Positions 46,612 through 54,723 of a DNA stretch of 64,000 nt are shown one piece after another. Within the stretch, counting starts at the first letter, position 1; every line of letters begins with the position of its first letter. The notes beneath the pieces are model-generated. The model saw only the letters and a program-made list of their open reading frames with translations. It was not told the DNA's origin and did no database searches. Origin of the DNA: Hymenobacter monticola (GTDB lineage: Bacteria > Bacteroidota > Bacteroidia > Cytophagales > Hymenobacteraceae); assembly GCF_022811645.1 (NCBI RefSeq), contig NZ_CP094534.1, positions 372,001 through 436,000 of the forward strand, written 5' to 3'. Both the position numbers and the translations under genes were made by a program.

Positions 46612-47148
46612 TTAGCGAATTTCAATGTGCTGCTTGGTCACTTTGTCGGTGTCGAAGGGCAGCGTGACGCGCAGGATGCCGTCGGTCAGCTCGGCGCCAA
46701 TGGCCTTCACGTTCACCGTGTCAGGCAGGCGGAAGCTGCGGCTGAAGGTGCCATAGTTGGTTTCGAGGCGCCGGAACTTGGGCGCGGCGGGTGCCTCGGG
46801 GGCTACCACGGCGGGCTTGTTCTCGTCGGCTTTGTTTTCATCGCCGGCGTTGGCTTCGGTGGCGGTAGCGGCGGCTTCTTTGGCAGCGGCGGCCGGGTTG
46901 GCGCGCTCGCCCGAAATCACCAGCTGGCCGTCGTGGAATTCAATGTTGACCGCTTCCTTCTTCAGGCCGGGCAGGGCCAGGTGCAGCTCAAAGCCTTCGG
47001 CGGTTTCGAGGATGTCGGCAGCCGGCGTGAAGGCGGGGGCAGGCTGCGCCGCGTTGGTTTGCGGGGCTTGCAGCATGTCGGCCAGCATGGCGCTCAGGGC
47101 ACGGCTGGGGCGGAGAGAAGGGCGGGTGTTATACAGCAGGGTTGCCAT
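46612..47148 (-). CDS. Small heat-shock protein (Hsp20/alpha-crystallin) with long inserted loop
   Basis: A 178-residue chaperone of the IbpA/Hsp20 family. The alpha-crystallin domain runs from ILETAEGFELHLALPGLKK to the end, with DGQLVISGER and FSRSFRLPDTVNVKAIGAEL and the final DGILRVTLPF. About 40 residues rich in Ala, Glu, Asn and Lys (about 83-123) are inserted between the two halves of the domain, in the loop that is short in most relatives. The C-terminal IxI-type motif is weak (HIEIR). It should bind unfolding proteins in the cytoplasm. It is probably heat-regulated but no control element was found. Confidence 0.88.
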   Translation of the reverse strand: MATLLYNTRPSLRPSRALSAMLADMLQAPQTNAAQPAPAFTPAADILETAEGFELHLALPGLKKEAVNIEFHDGQLVISGERANPAAAAKEAAATATEANAGDENKADENKPAVVAPEAPAAPKFRRLETNYGTFSRSFRLPDTVNVKAIGAELTDGILRVTLPFDTDKVTKQHIEIR

Positions 47149-47389
47149 GGTTGATATAGAAGTTTGAAGTGAAAGAATGACTGCCGGCTAGCGGCGTACA
47201 CTCGCTTTCATTCAAATCTGTACCAAACCAATTTTCATCGCATTTTCAAGACAAAATGTCTATTTCTGCGATAATCATTCACTCAATCTTGCTGCACCCA
47301 GTGCAAGAAAGACAGCCCACACCTTCCAAACCGCATAAATCCGAAAAACATCAGCCTGAAAATATGTCACTACGACGAGCAGCCGTTAG

Positions 47390-48193
47390 CTAGTGCTGCG
47401 TGGGCAGTTGCTGCCGGCTGGCAGCATCCTGGCCGTTGAGGAAGGTGAAACGCACCTCCAATCCCACCACCGGCGACACGGCATTGGCCCGGCCGGCCGG
47501 GATGGTCACGTTGCCGTCGATATCGAACTGGTCTTGCCCAAACGAGTAGCCCGTCTGGCGGGCCACCCACGGCGTCGCATCGAGCCAGTTGGTGAGGCGC
47601 ACGCCCACTTCGCCGCGCAGGCTGGTGTAGTCAATGGTGCGCTCTTTGGCATCGGTGTCGGCGCGCAGCAGGCGCACGTGGGCAAGGGCCTCGTAGCTCA
47701 GGCGCGGCCGAATGGCGAGACGGCCAAGCGAGACGATTTTTTCCAGGTCGACGCGCAGGCGGGCGTTGGTGCGGCCACTGACGCCGGTGGCACCCGGAAT
47801 CTCGCGCTCCAGGCTCAGGCGCTGGCCGAAGGTGAGCGGCCCGATGGGGCTGCGGTGGCGCAGCAGCACCTCCGGCACCAGCGTATAGGTTTTGTAAGCC
47901 GAAACGTAGGCCGCGGTGGCACCGATGCTCCAATGCTCGTTCCAGAAATGCTCGTAGCCCACGGCAAGGCGGCGCTCATCGAAGCCCAGCACCCGGCTGG
48001 AATTGGGCAAGCCGTTGTTGTCGGTGAGGTTCTGGCCGCGCAACGAGAAGAGAAGGTAGTCGTTGCCGGGCAGCGCCACTTCGGCCTGCGCCTCCGGCCA
48101 CAGTTGCCAGCCGAAAACGCTGCGACGGGTTTGAGCGGCGGCCGGCAGGGCGAGGAGCGCGCCCAGCGCGGCGCCGATGAAAAGGTGCTTCAT
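47390..48193 (-). CDS. Outer-membrane beta-barrel protein (DUF2490-like)
   Basis: A 267-residue protein with a signal peptide (MKHLFIGAALGALLALPAAAQ) and a body of alternating hydrophobic strands, for example WQLWPEAQAEVALPG, RLAVGYEHFWNEHWSIGATAAY and GVRLTNWLDATPWVARQTG, typical of a small outer-membrane barrel of the DUF2490 kind. No plug or TonB box is seen. The role is unknown. ATG 48193 begins the signal; the frame extends to 48349, but that part is the palindrome. The upstream gap of 241 bases before the Hsp20 start holds no recognisable site. Confidence 0.7.
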   Translation of the reverse strand: MKHLFIGAALGALLALPAAAQTRRSVFGWQLWPEAQAEVALPGNDYLLFSLRGQNLTDNNGLPNSSRVLGFDERRLAVGYEHFWNEHWSIGATAAYVSAYKTYTLVPEVLLRHRSPIGPLTFGQRLSLEREIPGATGVSGRTNARLRVDLEKIVSLGRLAIRPRLSYEALAHVRLLRADTDAKERTIDYTSLRGEVGVRLTNWLDATPWVARQTGYSFGQDQFDIDGNVTIPAGRANAVSPVVGLEVRFTFLNGQDAASRQQLPTQH

Positions 48194-48243
48194 GGGAGGG
48201 CTTACAGTTGTAAGAATTAGAGCTTGGATTCGTCCAGAACGAT

Positions 48244-48340
48244 GTAGAGACGCATATTTGCGTCTCGTCGCCTGCGCCTTATGGGCCGTTTGGTTTCGGG
48301 TGCCATCGTTCAACGACGAGACGCAAATATGCGTCTCTAC
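48244..48340. repeat. Family E palindromic repeat
   Basis: Two 27-base arms (GTAGAGACGCATATTTGCG at 48244 and its complement ending at 48340) are perfect inverted copies, and each arm itself can fold on GAGACGCA/TGCGTCTC. It lies 26 bases past the stop of the M20 gene. Confidence 0.88.
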
Positions 48341-48366
48341 CTCTTTCAAGCCAGTTCGACCAACTC

Positions 48367-49560
48367 TTACTGGTTAGCGGCCAGCTCCTGCACGGCCAGC
48401 CAAGCCATGAGGCCCGGGCCAGTGGCGAGGGCCTGCTCGTCGATGTCGAAGGTGGGCGTGTGCACCGAGGCGGCAAAGCGGCCGTCTTCGTGGCGGGTGC
48501 CGAGCCGGTAGAAGCAAGCTGGCGCGGCCTGCGAGAAGTAGGCAAAGTCTTCGGCGGCCATCCACTGGTCGAGCTCCACCACGTTCTCGGGGCCCAGGTA
48601 CTGCTCGGCGGCCGCGCGCACACGGGCCGTGAGGGCGGGCTCGTTTTCGAGGTAGGGGTAGCCGTGCCGGATTTCGAGTTCGCACACGGCGCCCATGCTC
48701 GCGGCCAGGCCCTCGCAAAGCTGGCGCAGGTGCTGGTGAGCTTCAGCGCGCCACTCCTCGTTGAGGGTGCGGAAGGTGCCTTCGAGGTACACCTCGTTGG
48801 GAATGACGTTGGTGGCGCCGTTGGCGATGACCTTGCCGAAGCTGAGCACCGACGGAATCTTCGGGTTGGCGCGGCGGCTGACAATCTGCTGAGCGGCCAC
48901 GATGATGTGGGCCGCTACCAGCACGGGGTCGAGGTTCATCTCGGGCATGGCGCCGTGGCCGCCCTTGCCTTTGATGGTGAGATAGAGCTCGTCGGTGCTG
49001 GCCATGTAGCGGCCGGGGCGCAGGCCAATTTTCCCGGCCGGCAGGTGCGGAAACACGTGCTGGCCCAGCACGTGGCCCACGGCTGGGTTTTCGAGCACGC
49101 CTTCTTGTATCATCAGCGAAGCACCGCCGGGCAGCCGCTCCTCGCCCGGCTGAAACATCAGCTTGATAGTGCCCTTAAACTCCCCCTTTAACTCGTTGAG
49201 GATGCGGGCAGCGCCCAGCAGGGAGGCCGTGTGCACGTCGTGGCCGCAGGCGTGCATCACGCCGGGGTTGGTCGATTTGTACGGCACGTCGTTGGCCTCC
49301 GTGATGGGCAGCGCGTCCATGTCGGCCCGCAGGGCAATGGTGGGGCCGCCGGGCTGGCCTTCAATCAGGGCCAGCACACCGGTGTTGGCAATGGGCTGCG
49401 GCGTGAGGCCCAGCTTCCGCAGCTCCTGCGCGACGAAGGCAGCGGTGTTGGTTTCCTCGAACGACAGCTCCGGGTGGGCGTGCAGGTGGCGCCGGATGGC
49501 CACGGTGTCGGCCGCGTACTGGGCGGCGAATGCTTGAATGCGGGGGATGAGGTCGGACAT
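48367..49560 (-). CDS. M20 family amidohydrolase (N-acyl amino acid/hippurate hydrolase type)
   Basis: A 397-residue metallopeptidase-like hydrolase. The dinuclear metal motif MHACGHDVH (C105, H107, D108) and the GEE motif in FQPGEERLPGG are clear, as is the dimerisation domain (about 180-290) with GKGGHGAMPEMNLDPV. Members remove acyl groups from amino acids such as hippurate or N-acetyl amino acids; the precise substrate cannot be told. It is cytoplasmic. The upstream region is a family C palindrome. Confidence 0.92.
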   Translation of the reverse strand: MSDLIPRIQAFAAQYAADTVAIRRHLHAHPELSFEETNTAAFVAQELRKLGLTPQPIANTGVLALIEGQPGGPTIALRADMDALPITEANDVPYKSTNPGVMHACGHDVHTASLLGAARILNELKGEFKGTIKLMFQPGEERLPGGASLMIQEGVLENPAVGHVLGQHVFPHLPAGKIGLRPGRYMASTDELYLTIKGKGGHGAMPEMNLDPVLVAAHIIVAAQQIVSRRANPKIPSVLSFGKVIANGATNVIPNEVYLEGTFRTLNEEWRAEAHQHLRQLCEGLAASMGAVCELEIRHGYPYLENEPALTARVRAAAEQYLGPENVVELDQWMAAEDFAYFSQAAPACFYRLGTRHEDGRFAASVHTPTFDIDEQALATGPGLMAWLAVQELAANQ

Positions 49561-49578
49561 GGCGAGGTTGAGCGGTCA

Positions 49579-49765
49579 AACTCCCCTCCTTACCAAGGAG
49601 GGGATGTTTCAGCAAAGCTGAAACGGGGGTGGTTGTGGGCGTTGAACGGTTTGTGTGGGAGTCGTTCAGGCGGGTCGTTCAACGCCCACAACCACCCCAG
49701 CGTCCGCTTTGCGGCCGCGTCCCCTCCTTGGCTACGCCGACCTTCGGTTGGTAAGGAGGGGAGTT
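49579..49765. repeat. Family C structured palindromic repeat, copy 2
   Basis: AACTCCCCTCC with GGAGGGGAGTT as outer arms, GTTTCAGC with GCTGAAAC, GGGGTGGTTGTGGGCG with its exact complement, CGTTGAACG with CGTTCAACG, and GCGTCCGC with GCGGCCGC. Stem bases differ from copy 1 at 30861-31038, while pairing is kept. It ends 17 bases from the stop of the SPOR gene. Confidence 0.9.
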
Positions 49766-49782
49766 TTCGTTCTGCTTCTCCC

Positions 49783-50352
49783 CTACGGGTTCTTGTTCAG
49801 CAGCACCTGGGTGGGCTCCAGCTCCAGCTTGGGGGTGAGGCCGCGCAGGCGGGCCAGGCCGCGGGCGGCGTCGAGCTTGGTGAGGTAGTCGCCGATGTAG
49901 AGGCGGTACACCGGCGACTTGAACACGATGTAATCCGTTTCGTCGGGGTAGCGGCCGATGATGGTGCGCCGAATGGCCATCACCTTGTCGCGTTCCAGGC
50001 CCAGGTACACCAGGATGCGGTAGCCCTGGGCATACTTCACATTCTGGTTGGTGTAGGCCTGGTCACGCAGGCGCTGTTCCACCTGTGGGTTCACGTGGGC
50101 GGTGGGCGGCACGGCCGTTTTGGGGGCGGCCGGCGCGGCGGTGGCCGCGGCCGGCTTGGGCACCGCAAACACCGGGCGGTACTTGCTCACGTCTTCGGCC
50201 GGCATGGGCGCGGGTGCCGCTGCCGTAGCCACGGGCTTGCGGGTGGTGTCGGGCGGGGTGCTGGCCTGGGGGGCCTGCTGGGCTGTGCTGGCGCAGGCTA
50301 CCAGCGAGAGCAGCGCGGGCAAAAGCAGCACTTTAAGCAACGGTCGGGTCAT
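49783..50352 (-). CDS. SPOR-domain lipoprotein
   Basis: A 189-residue lipoprotein (LSLVAC, lipidated C20) with a Pro/Ala/Thr-rich stretch (about 25-85) and a C-terminal SPOR domain (about 100-180) with YRILVYLGLERDKVMAIRR, YIVFKSPVYRLYIGDY and ARGLARLRG. SPOR domains bind peptidoglycan stripped of side chains at the division site. The tether suggests an outer-membrane anchor. ATG 50352 overlaps the end of deoC by 20 bases, so the two are translated from the same transcript. It has no relation in function to DeoC that I can see. Confidence 0.78.
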   Translation of the reverse strand: MTRPLLKVLLLPALLSLVACASTAQQAPQASTPPDTTRKPVATAAAPAPMPAEDVSKYRPVFAVPKPAAATAAPAAPKTAVPPTAHVNPQVEQRLRDQAYTNQNVKYAQGYRILVYLGLERDKVMAIRRTIIGRYPDETDYIVFKSPVYRLYIGDYLTKLDAARGLARLRGLTPKLELEPTQVLLNKNP

Positions 50353-51001
50353 TATTTTCAGCAATGAGGGCCACACTGTTGGACGAGCCGATGCGGTCGG
50401 CCCCGGCAGCTACCAGGGCCTCGGCCGCCGCGCGGGTGCGGATGCCGCCGGCGGCCTTGATGCGCATGGTTTCGGGAAGCACCCGGCGCAGCATCTCCAC
50501 GTCGGCCACGGAGGCCCCGCGGCTGGCAAAGCCGGTGGAGGTTTTCACGAAATCAGCCTCGCCGGCCACACAGAGCCGGGCGGCTAGTTCCATTTCCTCC
50601 TCGGTGAGCAGGGCGGTTTCGATGATGACCTTGAGCAGGGCCGAGTGCACGTGGCAGAGGTCGGCCAAATCCAGGATTTCATCCTGAATGGCGGCCGTGC
50701 GACCCGATTTCAGGGCCGAGATGTTCAGCACCATGTCCAGCTCCGTGGCCCCATCATAGAGCGCTACCTCGGCCTCCTTGAACTTGACGCTGGAAGCTGA
50801 ATAGCCCAGCGGAAACCCAATCACTGTGCAAATGCCCACGGCCGTGCCGGCCAGCTTGCCGGCGGCCAGGGCCACGTAGCACGGCGGCACGCACACGGTG
50901 GCAAAGCCGTGGGCCACGGCCTCGTCGCAGAGCTGGAGTATCTGGGCCTCCGTCGCGTCGGGGCGCAGCAGGGTGTGGTCGATTTGGGCGGCAAGGTTCA
51001 T
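50333..51001 (-). CDS. deoC: Deoxyribose-phosphate aldolase
   Basis: A 222-residue class I aldolase that splits 2-deoxyribose-5-phosphate to glyceraldehyde 3-phosphate and acetaldehyde in deoxynucleoside breakdown. The catalytic residues D89 (ELDMVLN), K153 in FVKTSTGF (Schiff base) and K182 in RIKAAGG are all present. The length is normal. It is cytoplasmic. It is followed by an overlapping SPOR lipoprotein gene and lies downstream of a T9SS gene on the same strand; no other deo genes are near. Confidence 0.96.
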   Translation of the reverse strand: MNLAAQIDHTLLRPDATEAQILQLCDEAVAHGFATVCVPPCYVALAAGKLAGTAVGICTVIGFPLGYSASSVKFKEAEVALYDGATELDMVLNISALKSGRTAAIQDEILDLADLCHVHSALLKVIIETALLTEEEMELAARLCVAGEADFVKTSTGFASRGASVADVEMLRRVLPETMRIKAAGGIRTRAAAEALVAAGADRIGSSNSVALIAENNDPTVA

Positions 51002-51034
51002 GGGGCAAAGGTAACGGGTAAGGCCGCCCCTCCC

Positions 51035-52753
51035 CTACTCCACCACGAGGCGGCGGGTTGCGGTGGCCGCGCCGGCCTGCACTTGCACGGCGTAGAGGCC
51101 GGGCGCGAGGCCCGTCAGGTCCAGTTCAGCTTTGATACCGGTAACTGTAAGGATGCGCACGGGACGGCCCAGGGCGTCGAGCACGGTGAGCGTGGCCGGG
51201 CCGGTGCCGACGGGCAGCAGCACGGTGGCGCGGCCGTGGGCGGGGTTTGGAAAGAGGCTTACAACCGCCTTGGCAGGTGCAATGACTGTCGCCGAAGTCA
51301 GCGATGCATCGGTGAGGGTCGCCAAAAAACCCAGGCTTCCGTTCGCTGGGCCGGACAATTGTAGCGGGCCAAAGCTGGCCGGCAGTTCGGAACTGCCGCC
51401 TAAGTAGAGCAGGCCGGTGCCGGCCGCAACTATGGGGCCGGCAAAATCGAACCCTACTCCCCCGAACTGCTGGGCCCAGGCGAAGCTCGCCGTGGTGCCA
51501 GCGTCTGTGAGCTTGGCAATGAGGCCATCGGTGCGCATGGGCGTATTCAGCACAGTGCTGCCAAAGGTGGCCATCCCACCGATTGTTCCGGCCAGATACA
51601 CACTGTTACCGCTGATGGCCAAGCCGGCTGGGTCGTCATCGCCGCTGCCACCGCCACCCACGGCCCAGGCAAACCGGCCCGTAGGTCCGGCATCAAGCAG
51701 TTTTGCCACAAATATGTGACGACGGCTGGTGATGGGCGGGGTGAACAACTGAATGTTGCCGAAATCGGTGGGCCCGGTGTAGTTGCCTGCCACATACAGC
51801 GTACCGCGGCCATTGGTGACAAGTACGGTGGCGTTCTGGTGGTCGGGGCCGCTTATCGGCTGAACCCAGACAAAACTGGCAGTAGCGCCCGCATCGGCGA
51901 GCTTGGCCACAAAGCCGTCGTGAAACTGCACGCTGGTCAGGCTGCTGGCGCCGAAACCAGCCGTCCCGTTAAAATAACCCGCGATGTACACGCTCGGGCC
52001 ATCGACAACCAAAGCCCGGGCGTCGGTGAGGGAAGCCCCGGAGACTTGCCGCACCCAAGTAAATGAGCTGGACGCCCCGGCGTCGGTGAGCTTGGCCACG
52101 AAGCCATTGGGCAGCACGTTACTGCCGGAGCCGGTCGTCAGCACGGTGCTGCCAAAGCGCGCCGCGCCGTTGAACTGGCCCGCCAGGTACACGTTGTTGC
52201 CATTTGCCGCCAGCGCGTAGGCCCCGTCGCTGTAGGCGCCGCCGAAACCTTGTGCCCAGCCGAAGGCAGCCGTAGCGCCGGCATCGGTGAGTTTGACCAC
52301 GAAGCCATCAGAATTGCCCGAGCTGACATTCACCAGCCCAACGGACCCAAAACCCGCATTGAGACTGTTGAAATACCCCGCCAGATAAATGGCATTGCCT
52401 TGCACGGCCAATGCCACGGCCCGGTCTTCGGCTGCGCCACCTGCCCGCTGCGCCCAAATGAAAGAACCGGTGGCCGGGCTCCATTTGGCCACAAACACGT
52501 CGGTATTGCCCGCACTGGTTAGCGTTGTGGCTCCGAAAACGGCCGTGCCGGTAAAGGAGCCGGCCATCAACACATTGCCATCTCCATCGACGGCGGAAGC
52601 ACTCACGCTCGTGTCGCTGCCCGGGGCCTGACCGATGGCTACCGCCGTTTGCCAGGTTGGGCCCTGAGCGTGTGCCGCCGGTACGGCTAACGGCAGCGCT
52701 CCAAAGCCCAGCAAAACACCAATAACGAATCGAAGCAAGTACCAATGTTTCAT
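51035..52753 (-). CDS. Secreted SBBP-repeat protein with T9SS type A sorting domain
   Basis: A 572-residue cargo protein with a signal peptide (MKHWYLLRFVIGVLLGFGALPLA, then AHAQ) and about eight repeats of the SBBP beta-propeller type with the pattern (V/I)Y(L/I)AG.F, FGS..L, GFVAKLTDAG and FAWAQ. The last 80 residues form a type A sorting domain: SLFPNPAHGRATVLLP, VLDALGRPVR and LDLTGLAPGLYAVQVQAG. ATG 52753 begins the signal; the open frame continues to 52861. It is followed upstream by a paralogue on the same strand. Codon use is GC-rich like the rest of the window. Ligand unknown. Confidence 0.85.
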   Translation of the reverse strand: MKHWYLLRFVIGVLLGFGALPLAVPAAHAQGPTWQTAVAIGQAPGSDTSVSASAVDGDGNVLMAGSFTGTAVFGATTLTSAGNTDVFVAKWSPATGSFIWAQRAGGAAEDRAVALAVQGNAIYLAGYFNSLNAGFGSVGLVNVSSGNSDGFVVKLTDAGATAAFGWAQGFGGAYSDGAYALAANGNNVYLAGQFNGAARFGSTVLTTGSGSNVLPNGFVAKLTDAGASSSFTWVRQVSGASLTDARALVVDGPSVYIAGYFNGTAGFGASSLTSVQFHDGFVAKLADAGATASFVWVQPISGPDHQNATVLVTNGRGTLYVAGNYTGPTDFGNIQLFTPPITSRRHIFVAKLLDAGPTGRFAWAVGGGGSGDDDPAGLAISGNSVYLAGTIGGMATFGSTVLNTPMRTDGLIAKLTDAGTTASFAWAQQFGGVGFDFAGPIVAAGTGLLYLGGSSELPASFGPLQLSGPANGSLGFLATLTDASLTSATVIAPAKAVVSLFPNPAHGRATVLLPVGTGPATLTVLDALGRPVRILTVTGIKAELDLTGLAPGLYAVQVQAGAATATRRLVVE

Positions 52754-52874
52754 CGGGAACAGGACGCAAAAAAAGAGGCGAGCAGCAGCGCCAGCATTGC
52801 CAAAGCTACACGGAGCCGCTGGAACCTGGAACGCCCCAACCAAACGGCCGAGACGTGCCAACTTTGGGGCTTGC

Positions 52875-54587
52875 CTACTCTACTACCAACCGCCGGGTGG
52901 CCGTGGTGCCGCCCGCTTGCACCCGCACGGCGTAGAGGCCGGGCGCGAGGCCAGTCAGGTCGAGGTCGGCTTTCGAGGCAGTGGCTATTTGGGTGCGCAC
53001 GGGGCGGCCCAGCGCGTCGAGCACGGTGAGGGCGGCCGGGCCGGCGCCGGCCGGCAGCTGCACGGTGGCGCGGCCGTGGGCGGGGTTGGGGAAGAGACCG
53101 ATGCTCTCGGGGCGCAGAACAGCCGTGGTGGCCGTGAGGGTGGGGTCGGCAATAGATGCCAAAAAGCAAAATGGAGTGCCCGGTGGTGTAGTGACTGGGC
53201 CGTTGAGTGTCAAGTTATCAAAATTGGCTGTTCCACGTGCCGAACCGGCCACATACACTTTACTGCCGCTCAAGACAACGGCGTATGCTATATCACTGTC
53301 CACACCGCCAGCCCGCTTTACCCAATCATAGGTACTACTATTGCCTGCATCCGTGAGCTTGACTACGTAGGCATCCAACGAGCCCGCACTTGTCGAGTTA
53401 ATAGCTCCAAAAGAGGCGGTTGCACCAGAAAAACTCCCACATACATACACGTTGTTTCCCTGCACAGTTATGGCGTTGGCATCATCGTAAGTGGGGCCGC
53501 CCGCCCGCTGGGCCCAAGTATACCCGTTGCTGCTGCTGCCCGCATCGGTGAGCTTTGCGATGAATGCATCGGAACCGGTAATACCGCTACTATTTACCAA
53601 TACGCTGTTTCCAAACGTCACGGTACCAGAGAAGCTTCCAGCTACGTATACCTGCGAACCAGTCACCGCCAAGGCATATGCCGTAGCTCCCCCCCTATTT
53701 GCCGAAGCGGCACCTGCTGTGCCGTCCACCCACGTAAAAGCGCTGGTGTTGCCTTGGTCGGTCAATTTTGCGACGTACATGCTCCGCCCGGTCAATGCAA
53801 TGGCATCAAATGACGTTGAAGCGCCTTCGAATAAACCGATTATATACAAGGTGGTTCCGTTAGCCACTATTCCAGAAGCATTGCAATCTGTTGCGCTCCC
53901 ACCGGCCGTTTTAGTCCACACAAAGCTGCTGGTGTTTCCCGAATCGACGATTTTAGCGACGTACATACTATACTTAATACTAGATACCGGAACCACGGTT
54001 ATACTGCCAAATGCGGCCGAAGCCCCAAGCAACTGCCCAGTTATGTACACATTGTTCCCGCTTACGGCGATGCCATTGGCGTAATCTAGCCCTCGGCCGC
54101 CTGCCTGCTGCACCCAAACGAAGCTGCTGGTGATGCCCATATCGATTAATTTGGCCACGTAGATATCAGAGCCTGAATAAGCGAGGTAATTATTCAGCGT
54201 GATGCTACCGAATGTAGCGACAGGCCCAGTGAAATACCCCGTTATGTATATGTTATTTCCATTTACCGCTATTGCTTTAGCGTAGTCATATCCGACACTA
54301 CCCGCCTGCTGTGCCCAAACAAAACTACTGCTGCTGGTGCTCCATTTGGTTACGAAAATGCTGGTGGTAGTAGATGCAAGCGTTGTGGTGCCAAAACTGA
54401 CGGTACCGGTGAATGTCCCCAGAATATATATGTTTCCATTTGCATCGACGGCTGTGGCATTGGCGACTGAATAACTTCCGCCAGCTTGGCTACTCGCCGC
54501 AGCAGATTGCCAACTTGGCGTTTGTGCGAATGCGCTTGACCCGATTAACAATAAGGCCCAAAGCAATAGGGTGAAAAGGTAATTCAT
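52875..54587 (-). CDS. Secreted SBBP-repeat protein with T9SS type A sorting domain, paralogue
   Basis: A 570-residue protein with signal peptide (MNYLFTLLLWALLLIGSSAFA), about eight SBBP repeats (NIYITGYFTG, DIYVAKLID, SSFVWVQQAGG, NVYVCGSFSG) and a sorting domain close to that of the neighbour (FPNPAHGRATVQLPAG, VLDALGRPVRTQ). The body, from about 53150 to 54587, uses many AT-ending codons such as ATA, TTA and AGT, while the final 280 bases for the sorting domain are GC-rich like the genome. This suggests either slow amelioration of a foreign body or a recent joining to a local sorting domain. The neighbour at 51035 has uniform composition. Confidence 0.85.
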   Translation of the reverse strand: MNYLFTLLLWALLLIGSSAFAQTPSWQSAAASSQAGGSYSVANATAVDANGNIYILGTFTGTVSFGTTTLASTTTSIFVTKWSTSSSSFVWAQQAGSVGYDYAKAIAVNGNNIYITGYFTGPVATFGSITLNNYLAYSGSDIYVAKLIDMGITSSFVWVQQAGGRGLDYANGIAVSGNNVYITGQLLGASAAFGSITVVPVSSIKYSMYVAKIVDSGNTSSFVWTKTAGGSATDCNASGIVANGTTLYIIGLFEGASTSFDAIALTGRSMYVAKLTDQGNTSAFTWVDGTAGAASANRGGATAYALAVTGSQVYVAGSFSGTVTFGNSVLVNSSGITGSDAFIAKLTDAGSSSNGYTWAQRAGGPTYDDANAITVQGNNVYVCGSFSGATASFGAINSTSAGSLDAYVVKLTDAGNSSTYDWVKRAGGVDSDIAYAVVLSGSKVYVAGSARGTANFDNLTLNGPVTTPPGTPFCFLASIADPTLTATTAVLRPESIGLFPNPAHGRATVQLPAGAGPAALTVLDALGRPVRTQIATASKADLDLTGLAPGLYAVRVQAGGTTATRRLVVE

Positions 54588-54671
54588 TAAAGGTCAGACA
54601 AAAACCAAGGTGGTGGAATAGCACTGCTGGTAAATATAGCAACTCGTTATGTTTAAAGTAATTCAAACAAA

Positions 54672-54699
54672 AACGCCCCGACCAACCGGCCGGGGCGTT
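54672..54699 (-). terminator. Rho-independent terminator of secA
   Basis: AACGCCCCG pairs with CGGGGCGTT and T residues follow on the minus strand, 25 bases past the stop. Confidence 0.85.
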
Positions 54700-54723
54700 C
54701 CCATTTTCAGCAATTAAGTCCGC

